64,000 nt of DNA, taken from assembly GCA_021234155.1 (NCBI GenBank), contig JAJEKV010000085.1:1184092-1248091 (forward strand), read 5' to 3'. A program made the position numbers and the translations under genes. The DNA comes from Isoetes taiwanensis (lineage: Eukaryota > Streptophyta > Lycopodiopsida > Isoetales > Isoetaceae). Shown in pieces: positions 12,965-24,190 of this stretch. The notes under the pieces are model-generated. The model searched no databases and had not been told where the DNA came from. It saw only the letters and a list, made by a program, of their open reading frames with translations. The stretch's first letter is position 1; every line of letters starts with the position of its first letter.

Positions 12965-14537
12965 TGATCTTGCCACTCATGGCGGCCATGGAAACCATTG
13001 GCATTTCCAAATACATGGTTCAATAAGCTACAGTGTTTGAAGTTGCAACTTGAAGACCATTTGAAAGACTACAAAGGACAAAGACTTGAAGAACCAAAGA
13101 GGACATTCACTTGGAAACATAAAAGGGTATTTTGGCTAAGTGGGAGGTCACAAGGCAAGTTACTAAAATTCGATACCCCATTGAAGATTGCGAATCACAA
13201 CTTGGTATGATATCTTGTTCACCATTTGAGCATTGAAGTTTGATATTCTTAAGGTTCTTGAAGAATTGCCCTAGCATTCTCTTCCATTCTATGTCTTGAA
13301 TCATCTTCTCATTCCATGTCTAGCCTTTTTTTTTCCACATCTCCATCTCCTCTCATTACTTTTATAATTAATTTGGTAACTTTTTTTCCCTAATCCAAAT
13401 GGAAACACACACTCCATGCTCCATCCACCTACTCACAAAAGTTAAGCACTAAGGCCCATGAATTCATTCAAAATACCTAGGTTCTAAATATCCTACTAGG
13501 TCTTCACAAAAGAAGGAAGGACAAAAAAAAAGCAAGGTTGTCCAACTATCTGAAAGGTGAACTCTAGTAGCATTCCATGTAAAAATTGCAAAGTTCAAAC
13601 ATCCACTTCATCATTCATAATTCCACTTCACCACTCATCACGTGTCATCCATCATCCATACTTCATGCCACCTCACCAAAAAAAATGTTTTGACTAAGGG
13701 GAAAAGATGGTTTACCAACCCTTAAGTACCACATCATCATGTTTTGCCCACCTCTCACAAAGTGCAGCACCTAGTCACTTCATTTTGTTTCCACCAAAAA
13801 ATCAAAGTATTCCATTCAAAAATTTGATGATACCACAGTAGCCCTCATGAAATCATGCCACACAGCTGACATTTTTGAAAAGAAGTTTATATTGACCTTC
13901 TAAATGGCTTCCTTGGGAAGCGATGCCTCATTAAAAAATGAGTAAAAACCTACCTACATCACCCCCCATATCTACCCTCTCATCCTGCGCAGAGTGGCGT
14001 CCCCCACTGGCATGCCAGTGAAACAATGAGGCTTGGCGTGGGAGGGAACCACGTAATAATCAATAAGCGAGGGAAATGGATCTATATTTATACCTTGGCC
14101 ACTTTTCATTCCACCTTGGGATGTTTCTTGTGAGAAAATCGAGAACCCCTAAAATTTGCAGGCCAAGAAGCGGATTTTTAATAATTTGAAACTACTAATC
14201 ATGACTATATCCTCCGATTTAACTTTGGTGACCTCAAGAACCCTAAGCTGTGCTAAGCAGTAGTGTCACATTGGATTTTGCAAGAATTGAAGCAAAGACG
14301 AGCATTTTCAAAGACCGTCGATTCGGGGAAATTTCAAGGGCTTTTGCGCATTTGGGAAGTTGATCTGAGAAATACATGTCGGTGCGATCTTACGCGTGGA
14401 TTTGACCTTCCTTGGCGCATCAATTTACCGATTGAAGCGATAAAAGGCGATCAATATTACGCCCGATCCGGAGTATTATTGGCTCATGAATTGTGAGCTA
14501 TTTGAAGTTATGTGAGACTCCTGACCCATGATTGTCG
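12965..14537 (+). repeat. Ty3/gypsy long terminal repeat, copy 2
   Basis: The middle LTR of the array is shared between units A and B. It aligns over its length with 1,768-3,304 and 24,782-26,396. The TATA-like TATATTTATA is at 14,083-14,092. Arrays of the form LTR-internal-LTR-internal-LTR can arise by unequal recombination between LTRs. No target duplication can be expected at an internal LTR. Confidence 0.6.
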
Positions 14538-15604
14538 AGTGAATGAAATCCGACTTTGGTATAATTCTCTTTTCTCAACTTTCTTTTCAAGGAAATTTAT
14601 GCATATCTGCTAAAATTGTTAGTTTTTAATCATTGGATATTAGTAAAGATCACCTTAGACTTCATAGGAATAGTAAATCCACTTGCATCCAAAAGAAAGC
14701 GAGAGAAAAATATAAACATTAGTCAAAACTAAGTTCTAGTTATTTGATAAGAGTCAAAACCTATCTTTTCGCTACAAACTCCTTAAACAAAAAGTCCAGT
14801 CCATCTATTGTTATCAAGATCCCAGTAATTCTCTTTTATTTTGTCTCGGGAAAAGCAAAACATCTAGATAAATATCTCTGTCATCAAAAACCTGATCTGC
14901 ATCGTTGGCAAATTACTCCCTGTTCATCCAGCATTCTAAATAAATCCAAAAGAGGTGTTGCACGTCATCTACAATAGCAATTTGATTAGTCACAGTTGTC
15001 CCAGATCAAAAAGAATATTTCACAAAACATCGAGAATTTCTGCTCTCTCTGAGGGTATTGACCGGGTTTTTGACTAGGTGGGGCATATAATTTTCAAGTA
15101 TCTAGAATAGTCGACTTCAAAAAGGTCTTGCACATTTTAATACTATTTGTTGGGATCACATTCATACATTCTTCAAGATAAAACCTCGGTTATTTGCACT
15201 TGGTATTGAAAAGAGAGTCTGAGGGTTTTTTTTTTTTTTTTCTTGAAATGGAAAAAATTGTACTAACGGGCTTGTGGTGAGAAGTTTTGCAAAATTTAGG
15301 TTGAGTGGTTGCACGAAGCAACCTGGAGGTCCTAAACCATTTTAGTTGAGGGTTTTGCGGGATTACCCTCAACATCTTGGAAGGCTCCTAGAGATCCTTT
15401 GGTTCTTGGGAACTATGGCTCCTAGGCGAAATCTTTGAAACATCCAGAGCCATCTTTGAGGTGCAAGACAATCTGAGAAACACAAGCTACCCCTCAAGGT
15501 ATAATACGTACATCTGAATAAGTCGATAAATCTCAATGCTAGTATGCTGCTCAATACTTTGAACTCAATGTCCCCATTCCCTGTTTCCTACATTTGATTC
15601 TAGC
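14538..15604 (+). other. Leader (5' untranslated region) of gypsy copy B
   Basis: The sequence between the LTR and gag matches 3,305-4,155 and 26,397-27,229. The primer-binding-site candidate is degraded here. A T run at about 15,227-15,242 differs in length between copies. No coding sequence. Confidence 0.5.
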
Positions 15605-16648
15605 ATGAGTGCTAACAACTTTCTTAAGATCTTTGATGAATATTATCAAGAATATGGACACAAGAAAGGGACTAAGTTTGCTGAATTCAAGAAGTGCTTC
15701 AAAAATGATGAAGTAAGGGCTTGGTTGGAATATGTGATAAGTGATGGTATCAACACATGGGATGAAATTGTCAAAAGGTTCTTATCTAGATTTGGTAAGG
15801 TTTATGACCCTCAAGATCTCATTTTTGAATTACAAACCTTTCATATTAGAAATGGTGAGACTGTTCACCAATATGTGGAAAGATTTCATGTGTACTTAAC
15901 AAAATGCCAACTAACCATACCTTACACCTTGTTGCATCTTTCATAAGGGGTTTGACTGGTAGACCAAGAGTACAGGGAAGATGCTAAAGATTTACAAGCA
16001 GGGAGGGATTTGCAACCATCCACAAAGCTTTTAACAAGGCCATTGAGATTGCTGATGTGCTTTCCTATTTACCAGATGATATTCACATCACTAGTGATCC
16101 TTTCCTCCCAGATTTTGAACAAGAATATATGGGTGCTGATGCTATACCAGTATATGCTGTACAAAAAGATAAGAAGAAACCCAAAGCGGTGAAGAATCGA
16201 ACCCGATCTTGCTGCTACTACCAAAGAGATTGATAAAGTTGTTGAGGCTTTACTTTCGAGGTCACCAAGCAACTTCAAGAATTGAAAGCATCTAGACCTG
16301 AAAAGAAAAATTATCCCCCTTGTGCACATTGTATGAGAGAAACTCATTCTTACGATGTTTGTTGGTGCAGAGAATATGCCTTAAGTGCAACAAGAGAGGC
16401 CATTATGGAAAAGAGTGTCCTGTTTGTGCCTTTTGCAAAGCTACAGGACATTATGAAGATAGATGTAGTGTAAAAGAGTATTTTGCAAGACAAGAGAAAG
16501 CCAAAACTGCTGAACCTACTGCTACTGTCAAATACTTGTCTGAAACTAGCTATCCTATCAGATTTATGCAGGAATTTGAAGAGCAGGAAGAAATAATGGT
16601 TTTGCATCTGAGGGGAATGAAAGACAAGGGATATCTCAAGAAGAAATA
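15605..16648 (+). pseudogene. Gag polyprotein with three CCHC zinc knuckles, copy B
   Basis: Gag would form the virus-like particle core and bind element RNA in the cytoplasm. The ATG at 15,605 opens 113 codons that include the retrotransposon gag pattern: Ala-Trp-Leu-Glu-Tyr, then Trp-Asp-Glu-Ile-Val-Lys-Arg-Phe-Leu, then the run up to VHQYVERFHVYL. A shift near 15,940 moves the frame. Three CCHC knuckles (Cys-x2-Cys-x4-His-x4-Cys) follow: CAHCMRETHSYDVC at 16,321-16,362, CLKCNKRGHYGKEC at 16,377-16,418 and CAFCKATGHYEDRC at 16,425-16,466. Three knuckles is more than the one or two usual in plant gypsy Gag. Frame changes between the first knuckle and the other two show that the frame is broken. 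Confidence 0.75.
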
Positions 16649-16939
16649 GAAGCTAATCTTGCTAAAGGTAAACTAAGTGAAAACAAGCAACCTGCACAAG
16701 ATGGTAAGCAGCTTGTACCCCCTGGGCCTTGTCAGAAATTCCTAAAAAAAGATAAGGATGGTGATGATTTTGAAATACTTATGAGAAATTTAAAAGTTAG
16801 TGTAGATTTGCTCACATTGTTAAGGATTGCACCCACTTATAGAAAGAAGATGCTTAACTTGACTCAAGATGAACAGGTTTGTCTCACACAAGAGGAGCAA
16901 ATTGCGTTTACAAATCACATTGAGGAGCAAATGCTAGTA

Positions 16940-17166
16940 CAAGATGAACATGATCCGGTGCTTTGCGTGTGCAGCCAACATTGGGAAAAGAGCTTTGTCT
17001 AAGGTATTGTTGGATGGGGGATCACCTCTAAATGTTATGCCACATCATGTGATGAAACAATGTGGCTTAGAGGTAGACAAGAAAGCTCCTATGGTACTGA
17101 AATCTTTCTCTAACTCAAGAATTAATCCCATAGGAATTGTAAGTAAAAGTACCAATAGATATTGAA
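16940..17166 (+). pseudogene. Retroviral-type aspartic protease domain, copy B
   Basis: The frame at 16,944-17,165 contains KVLLDGGSPLNVMPHHVM, a flap-less aspartic protease active-site region with Asp-Gly-Gly in place of the more usual Asp-Ser/Thr-Gly. Asp-Gly-Gly-Ser forms are common in plant Ty3/gypsy elements. The family enzyme acts as a homodimer that cuts Gag-Pol. The frame shifts just before the active site (the previous segment is in another frame) and again after 17,165. Codons continuing at about 17,180-17,400 (Leu-Leu-Gly-Arg-Arg-Trp) belong to the C-terminal part of the domain or the linker. Confidence 0.65.
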
Positions 17167-17467
17167 GGAATTGTTGTGGTCGCTAATTTTGTTGTGGTTG
17201 CATTTGAAGGAATGGATGAAAAGGCAGACATTTATGATTTACTTCTAGGAAGGAGATGGTCATCCAACAGTAGATGCGGAGACTGTTTGGTCAAAAGGGG
17301 AATGTACCATAAGCGATGGAAGGAAAACAGTTGTTATCTACAACAAGCTTGGGGAGTTTGATTCTTTTAACTTCATTGAAGAGGATGTGTTGATATCCAA
17401 TCAACACGGGTATATGAAGTTACCATGACCAATATGGAGGTAGACACAAATCCAATTAAGGTATGCA

Positions 17468-17851
17468 ATGTACAATAAGGAAATAAACTTTGCTTATTTA
17501 TGGTTTGATGGTGGTGTCTCTAAGAAATTGAGTATAGCTTCTTCTGCTGCCATTCTTAAGGATAGGTCAAGCAAACTAATGGCAAAAGTTGGCAGAATTC
17601 ATCAAAATGCTACTTCTAACATGGCTGAATATAAAGCTTTGATAGCAGGACTACAAGAGGCTAAGCATTTAGGTGTTACTGACATCATTGTATTTGGAGA
17701 CTCTCAACTTGTATGTAGGCAGATCTTGGGAGAATATCAAACCAAAAATGAAGAGATGATTATGCTTAGGGATCAAGCACTAGAGGAACTATCAACATTT
17801 GCATCCTGGGAGTTACTTCATGTCACAAGAAAGTTCAATGAAGAGGTTTGA
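17468..17851 (+). CDS. RNase H-like domain placed between protease and RT, copy B
   Basis: This is 127 open codons with a complete RNase H fold signature: FDGGVSKK (first Asp), MAEYKALIAGLQEA (Glu), VFGDSQLVCRQILGEYQ (second Asp), and VTRKFNEEV leading to the last acidic residue just past the end of the frame. This is the plant/archaeal-like (RVT_3 type) RNase H rather than the usual gypsy one, and a second, degenerate gypsy RNase H is found after the RT at about 22,200-22,600. Dual RNase H is known in the plant Tat lineage. Here the extra domain lies upstream of RT. It would degrade RNA in RNA-DNA hybrids during reverse transcription. Confidence 0.7.
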   Translation: MYNKEINFAYLWFDGGVSKKLSIASSAAILKDRSSKLMAKVGRIHQNATSNMAEYKALIAGLQEAKHLGVTDIIVFGDSQLVCRQILGEYQTKNEEMIMLRDQALEELSTFASWELLHVTRKFNEEV

Positions 17852-18286
17852 TACCTTGTGTAAGAGTGTTTTGCTCGAACATTTGGCGAAAGGTGCTATC
17901 AAGGAGGAAGAATTGGAGGAAGAAGAACTCAAACAGCCTACATCCTATATTGGTAATCAATGCTAGTAGTGAAAAAAGTTAGAGAAATCAAGATAGAAAA
18001 AGAATGGTCAAGAAAAAGAACTCTTTATGTTGGTGATATGTTTGAGGAAAAAGAATGAATGCATGGTAATAGATTTCTTCAAAGAATGGAAAGATGTTTT
18101 GCATGGGATTATAATGAGCTGATTGGTGTTGATAAAACATTTGTGAATTTGAAATAAAGATCAAGGAAGGTGTCAGCCACATGATGCAAAAAACTAAGAA
18201 GGATTAATGTGGCCTTGCTAGACTTAATTAGAGAGGAGTTATTCAAAATGAAAGATGCAGGTGTGATCTGAAATTTCAAATCGAGA
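17852..18286 (+). pseudogene. RNase H-RT connecting region, copy B
   Basis: The sequence continues the polyprotein in shifting frames and is rich in Glu and Lys (for example Glu-Glu-Leu-Glu-Glu-Glu-Glu-Leu at about 17,910). It corresponds to 6,320-6,715 of copy A. No domain was recognised. Confidence 0.4.
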
Positions 18287-18683
18287 ATGGTTATCATGCA
18301 TTGTGCTGTTGAAAAAAAGAACAAAACTATCAGAATTTGTATTGATTATAGAGATCCCGAACAAGACCCTTTGTTAGGGTGCTACCCTCCGCCTTTTTGG
18401 AAGAGGTTTTACATCTTGTTGCGAGGGAAGGAGACATACTCTTTTTTGGATGGCTTCTCAGGATTCAACCAAATTTCTGTTAAGTTAGAAGATCAACCAA
18501 AAACAGCTTTCATCACTCCATGGGGAACTTTTGCCATGAAGAGAATGCCTTTTGGTTTGATGAATGCTCCAGCAACTTTTCAAAGAACAATGGATACTAT
18601 ATTCAAGGATATGCCTCCTACTGCTTTTAGAGTTTTTCTTGATGATCTCTGTTTGGGATCAGCCTTGAGAGATCATTTCAATA
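18287..18683 (+). pseudogene. Ty3/gypsy reverse transcriptase, N-terminal half, copy B
   Basis: This carries the RT fingers and palm: IRICIDYRD (first catalytic Asp region), YSFLDGFSGFNQISVKLED (second), KTAFITPWGTFAMKRMPFGL, MNAPATFQRTMDTIF and VFLDDL, the Tyr/Phe-x-Asp-Asp box that holds the catalytic pair. Plant gypsy RTs have the same order. The frame is open from 18,287 to 18,688, but the first residues after DYRD are scrambled relative to the family. The gene is cut right after the Asp-Asp box by an insertion of about 3.15 kb at 18,684. The thumb resumes at about 21,840, so no continuous RT can be made. Confidence 0.8.
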
Positions 18684-21600
18684 TGTAGCATAATAACAGG
18701 GGGTTTTTTTTGTATTTTTGTACGATTTTTCCAATGGTTTTTATATGATTTGATGGGCGTATTGCACAAGGCCTACTAATTAGTATATCTAGAGTGCGCA
18801 TTGTATTTGCATAGGCTTGAATGAATTTTAATGCCTCTTTTCAATAGTGTAGACCCATATATCATATATTTCTCCGTTAAGTTCTATTTTTCAGTATTAC
18901 ATTTTTATTTTGCTTTCGACATGCAAAGCTTCGGCGACTCATTTTAGGGTTCTTGTTAACTCCAAAATTAGGTCTCTAGGTTATGGTTTTTTCTTTGTAA
19001 AGGGATCTCGATCTCGAAAATCAAAGCAAAATCTGCCGAGTTTAATGGTGATTGAGGTCGGCTTTATTATAATCCCACAACTCAAATCTTGGCTTGATTG
19101 ATTAACCCGTTGGAACATAGATTTGGCGTCGAGAAAAAAAAGAGGTATAAAAGCTAATCAAACGAGAATGGAGAAGGTCTCTAGGTTTTGTTTGTGCCGT
19201 TTGGTTATTGGAGCTCTGGACAAAAACACGGGCATTCAATTAAATTTGGAGATTTCGTCCTTGTTATCGGTGAACTAGCTTCCACAAAAGGTATTCAATT
19301 TTTGCATTTCTTATGCGGGCCATTCCGCCATATTCCGGATGGATTGGGACGAGTCCAAAGCGATTCTTTGATTGGATTTGGGAGGGTGTCTTTGCAAGAA
19401 GAGCCGCGGATCACAAAGCGTGTCGGTTTTGCATCTTTTTTTAAGCTGCCATGTTCGAATGCTAAAACCCTAAAGAGTCAATCATCGCACTTAGCGAAGT
19501 GAAAGGGGTCGGGAATTTGGGTACATGCCAACGGATCTAGAATGTGGCTTCGTGTGGTGGTACTCACTTCAAGCGTAAGATCTCGACTATATCCGAGGTA
19601 TTCCTCTGCAAATGTGTTTGATAAGACTTGAGTTTAGAACATGCTATAAAATTGTAGGGAATTCATGCGTTGGATCGATCCCATTGGCGACTTCATGATA
19701 CGGCTCCGGAAGAATGACAACTGATGGAAATGGGGACTTTTAACAGCCAAAAAACCAAATCTGATTAAGCTCTAGGCGTGGCATTCTGCAATGGTTGCGA
19801 TTTTGGGAACAAAGCGGTTGCCTTATCGGCCAATCATTTGATATTGTGCATTGTTCCGTTGTCGAGTTGATTGGCATGAAGATGGTAAGGTTCAAGATGT
19901 GATTTATGGTCTTGTTTGGAAGCTGTTTTGGTCTCCTCTTAGCATTTGCTGCGTGCATACACATCGTGAAATGGAAAGAGAATTACTTCCTTGTTTTCTC
20001 TGTTATGGGCGTCTTATAAAAGGGACATCTTATGGACATCTCCCCGGCTTTGTGCACGGCATCTATCGAGGAGGTCCATGTAGTTTCTTTGTCAGTAGTG
20101 TAAATCTTGAATTTTGTCATATTGAGATCCGAGGCGGCTCAAGTTCCATTTGTTTCATGCGGCCCTAGCGAAAGATGCATGCTGAATCATTCGCAAATGA
20201 TATGACAGCTCCTTGGTAATAGTCAAACCATCAGATTGAAGTTGGCATGATGGGATTGCAAAAGGAAGTTCATTTTTTTTAAGACTTAACATTTTGTGCT
20301 TTTCAAGGGATGCACCGATGGCATTCAAAAGTGGGTTTTCCATTATATGTAATGAAGGAGATGAAACCATCGGGGTTCTACTAGAGGATTGATTCTTCGT
20401 AATTGGAGGACTGCATTTTCTTTTCGTTTGAGTTCCATTCACGCTTAAAAGCACCTCGGCATACCCACGTTGAGGGGCGAGCGAACTTTACTTGGTAACC
20501 AGTTGCCCAAGAGCTATGCTTAGTGGCTTTGTAGAGAGATTTATAGCCTACGACAATTAAAGAAAGCACAGGTCTTCATAGAGATTCTCACCATGAGAGG
20601 CTGGTGGGTAAGGACAGGTTGTTTTGGAGTATTATAATTTTCTCCTTACTTTCCTGATTGGAGAGTACCACTTATAAATCCTCCATGTAAGTCAGTAGGA
20701 GAATGCTGAGAGGAGGTTACGCATTCCCAAATACAGTTGCAGGTGTCTTGAATGAAGTGGTATTAGGTTTTTATAGAATAAAACATCGCCAAGATTAGCA
20801 TCATGGTCTTTGCAAAATGGCATTATAATGTAGGGGCAGTAAAAGAGTTCTGCACTTGACTTTGTAACACTTCTTTTGATTTATTTTCTTTGCTTGTTTG
20901 CTCTTGTTTTCTCTTTCTTTAGCACTTTAGCCTCGTGCAGTGTTGAGAATAATGACCAAAGTCAGCATGGCCAATGTGTGGCTTTTCTTGTCATCTAACA
21001 GGCTTGGAAAAGAAAATCAAAATAAGAAACTTTGATACATAGCCTAGAATTCGGGATCTTTTTTGAGATTTGGCAAAGTTGGCTCGTATTTGTTAACCTA
21101 GAATCCAGATTTTTTTTCGAGATTCAGCAAAGTTGGTTCTTATTTGTTGAAGCTTATTCTTCCGTTCTCACTTATTTCATTTACTTCATGTAGTAGAATA
21201 TTTGCTATGCTCGTATTTTCTACCACCTTATTGTAATTTTGGTAAGCTCCCATGATCGAATGCAGATCGAATGCAGAAACCATAAAGTAGCCCTAATATC
21301 CGGCTACATGTTTTGCATGTTTTACATGTTTTTATGTATGTTTGCTTTTTTTAGGGCCCGAAGGGCCCAAATTTTTTTTTTAGTACAACAACCAACACAT
21401 AACTATCATTAACATGAATTAACACAACCATTGGGTCTAACACATTTAAATTAAAATCCCCCTTAAACCCCCTTTGGTTTGGGTGCATATTCACACGGGG
21501 GGTGACGTAGGGCAGCGAGAGCCCTTATAATTATGTTTTGCACGTATAAATTCCACACCATATTGTATTTTAGTTGAAATCTTATAGTATTTTGCAAATC

Positions 21601-21838
21601 TTGTTATACAGTATAGCAAATTTTGTACTTGCATACCCCACAAACGAGGAATTTTACGTACGGTGTAGATTAAGGAATAAGGGGTGAATATGCCTATCAA
21701 TAGCTCGTTGCGGAGTCACTTGTGTGAATATGCACCCAAACCAAAGGGGGTTTGGGGGGATTTTAATTTAAATGTGTTAGACCCAATGGCTGTGTTAATT
21801 CATGTTAATGATAGTTATGTGTTGGTTGTTGTACTAAG
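18684..21838. mobile_element. Insertion of about 3.15 kb inside the RT gene, copy B
   Basis: The RT reads up to Asp-His-Phe-Asn-Met and continues with a Gly-Gly-Val-Ser-Leu-Asn-Pro segment only after about 21,840. ATATG is present on both sides (18,679-18,683 and 21,839-21,843), a possible 5-bp target duplication. The left end TAGCATAATAAC resembles, with transitions only, the complement of the right end (TAGTACAACAAC), so the whole block could be one DNA element with short terminal inverted repeats. It has no long frame. A candidate zinc knuckle (Cys-Phe-Leu-Cys-Tyr-Gly-Arg-Leu, then Gly-His-Leu) near 20,000-20,050 and the segments before it faintly recall DUF4283/zf-CCHC proteins of retroelements. 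That reading is weak. Confidence 0.5.
21380..21837. repeat. Fold-back (long inverted repeat), copy B
   Basis: The arms at 21,380-21,495 and 21,721-21,837 are nearly perfect reverse complements over about 115 bp, starting TTAGTACAACAACC on the left and ending GGTTGTTGTACTAA on the right, with a spacer of about 225 bp. It could form a very stable hairpin. It could be a MITE nested in the insertion or the duplicated, inverted end of the insertion itself. The right arm coincides with the end of the 3.15 kb block. Confidence 0.8.
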
Positions 21839-22610
21839 ATATGTGGCATGTGCAGGAAGGGAGGAGTGAGTTTAAATCCTAAGAAGTGCGTATTTCTATG
21901 CTCCAAGGGAGGATTGTTAGGGCATGAGATTTCCTCTAAAGGGATTCAAGTGGGTGAGAGCAAAGTGGAAGCATTAAAAAGCTTGCATCACCCAAAGCTG
22001 TTAGGGAAGTAAAAAGTTTCTTAGGTATGGTAAGCTTTTTTAAGAATGTATGTTCCTCACTTCTCTATCTTGTAGCTCCTATATCTCGATCTCACCAAGG
22101 TAGGCAAATATACCAAGCATGAGAGTAAGTTAATCATGGTAGAATGGACCCAGACTTGCCAATTTGCCTTTGATAGTATTATACAAGCCATCTCCAATTC
22201 TGCACTTTTAAAACCTCACGATGCAACTAAACCTTTTGAAGCTTATATCGATTATAACAAAAAGAGTGTAGGGTTAGTTTTATTGCAAGAAAGAAGGGGT
22301 GGTAACTTTTGCTAGCAAGATTTGGTCTAATCTTGAAATGAGGTACCCAAGGCTTGAGAAAAGTCGCGGCAGACTCTTATGTTTTGATTGATAGACAAGG
22401 ACATCTTATCCAAAACAGTCATACTCAAGTGTACATGAAGCAAAACCCTTTGTCTTTGTTGTTCTCAAAGAAACAGCCTAAGGCCAAGATATGCAGATGG
22501 GCTTGTAAGATTCAAGAATATGATATTGTTGTTAAAGTGATTAATTTGGTAAATGATTCCAGTACATATTTGACTAATATTTTGTTTGGCGGGGAAGATG
22601 AAGAAGGTTT
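21839..22610 (+). pseudogene. RT C-terminus and degenerate gypsy RNase H, copy B
   Basis: The RT thumb is recognisable from GVSLNPKKCVFLCSKG, then GHEISSKGI and SLHHPKAVREVKSFLGM (frames shift between them). The gypsy RNase H follows: WTQTCQFAFDSIIQAI, then PFEAYIDYN with the first acidic position, a damaged middle, and VYMKQNPLSLLFSK to about 22,600. In gypsy elements this domain removes the RNA template. The catalytic set is not complete in any frame, which fits replacement of its function by the upstream RNase H-like domain, although sequence damage is an equal explanation. Confidence 0.6.
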
Positions 22611-23930
22611 GACTCATGAGGTTCAAGATGATGTAGGTGCTAATGTAAACCTTGTGCAGGAGGCAGATTGGCAAGCAAATATAAGAAGATATTTGGAATC
22701 AAATGAGATGCCAGAAGAACTCAACTCCAATCAAAAAAGAAGGTTCAAGGAGAAATGCAATAAGTTCAAGCTAATAGATAATGTGTTATGCAGATATGAC
22801 AAAGAGGGTATCATTTTGAGGTGTGTTGATAAAGAAGAAGCTAAGTTAGTGGTAGAAGCGTGCCATGAAGGAGTATGTGGTGGACATTTTGTTGCGAGAC
22901 ACCTGAAAAAAAAAAAATCTTGAGGGCTGGTTATTCTTGGCCAACTCTCTTCAAGGACTGCTATGAGACAATCAAATGCTGCCATAAATGCCAAATTTTT
23001 GGTAGGAGAATTCTTCAACCCGGTGCTTTAAGCGCCATAACTTCTCGGGACCCTTCCAAGTTACGGGGACTTGATTTTATAGGACACTGTAGATCCACCT
23101 TCTTACGCCTGACATCAATATATTCTTGTAGCTCTTGATTATTTTACAAAATGGGCTGAAGCTATTCCCACAGAGACAAGCAAATGCCTATACTCTTGCT
23201 AGGTTCATCCATGAAAATATCGTGCGATTTGGTATCCCTTTCAAACTTATATCGATAGAGGCAGCCAATTCTGAATGATGTTATAGCCACCTTTGCTAGC
23301 AACCCTCAAAGTAAGACATTCTAAGAGTTCATCCTACTATCCTCAAGGTAATGGTCAGAGAAGAATCCACTAACAAAGTGCTCAAAACTATCCTCAAAAA
23401 AGACTATTAGTGTCTCAAAAAAAGGATTGGCATTTGAGGTTGCATGATGCTCGTGGGCTTCTGAGAACTACAACTAAAACCGACCAAACATACACCTTTT
23501 TAGTCTAGTTTATGGAGTAGAATCTATCATTCAGTAGAGCTTGAGCTTCCATCCTTAAGAATGGCTTTGAAATTAAATTTGGAAATAGAGGAAGCACTTG
23601 AAGAAAGGTGTGTACGACTTATGCAACTAGAAGAGCATAGATATGAAAGCTGAAAATGCTATACTATTAAAAAGGCTAAAGATCTAGCAGCCTTCAAAGC
23701 AAACACACAAATTGCAGGTACCTTGAAAGATGGAGAGCTAGTTCTAAAATGGAATAAGGCAAAGGAAGGCTGTGCAAGCAAATTTGAAGAAGCTGTGGGA
23801 AGGACCTTTTTGAAGATTTACAGGACCGGTGAGGCCAAGATTCATATTGGCTGAAGTCTATACCAGAAGGGAGAATCTTACCAAATCCTATCAACATTTT
23901 ACATCTTAAGAGGTACTGGCAACAACATGT
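22611..23930 (+). pseudogene. Integrase with His-His-Cys-Cys domain, copy B
   Basis: The frame at 22,354-22,923 runs through the RNase H-integrase linker into the integrase zinc-binding region (CHEGVCGGHFVARHL). The Cys pair continues in the next frame (CYETIKCCHKCQ, about 22,960-23,000). The core is partly readable: LDFIGH at about 23,070 and YFTKWAEAIP at about 23,138-23,167. The C-terminal part (about 23,560-23,900) shows KLNLEIEEALEERCVRL and a Trp-Glu-Gly-Pro-Phe segment typical of gypsy integrases. No chromodomain is seen. The family enzyme inserts the cDNA into the genome. An A run at 22,909-22,918 marks one frameshift. Confidence 0.7.
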
Positions 23931-23969
23931 TGCCCTTAGTCTATTTGAATAAACCTTGTTGTTTAAATG

Positions 23970-24190
23970 TTAGAGTAGGCAGTGTGTTAGATAAAAAGTG
24001 TTTTTTTGCAAATGCAATAGGTATTACTATTTAAGTTCTGATTTATCTTAGGTTAGTTCATTTATAGCAATTGATAAATAGAATAGGCAGTGTGTTAGAT
24101 AAAAGTTGTTCTTTGCAAATGCAATAGGTATTATTCCTTAAGTTCTGATTTATCTTAAGTTAGTTCATTTATAGCAATCAATAAATTAAC
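23970..24190 (+). repeat. Two tandem units of about 117 bp in the element's 3' region, copy B
   Basis: This is the same tandem pair as at 12,161-12,385. The units share AGGCAGTGTGTTAGATAAAA, TTGCAAATGCAATAGGTATT, TTCTGATTTATCTTA and GTTCATTTATAGCAAT. Confidence 0.7.

Noticed and set aside
18684-21838. Reading the RT interruption as a spliceosomal intron (TATG|GTAG-like start, TGTGCAG end)
   Set aside because: Joining at these sites loses about ten conserved RT residues. The block also has possible target duplications and inverted ends, so an insertion fits better.
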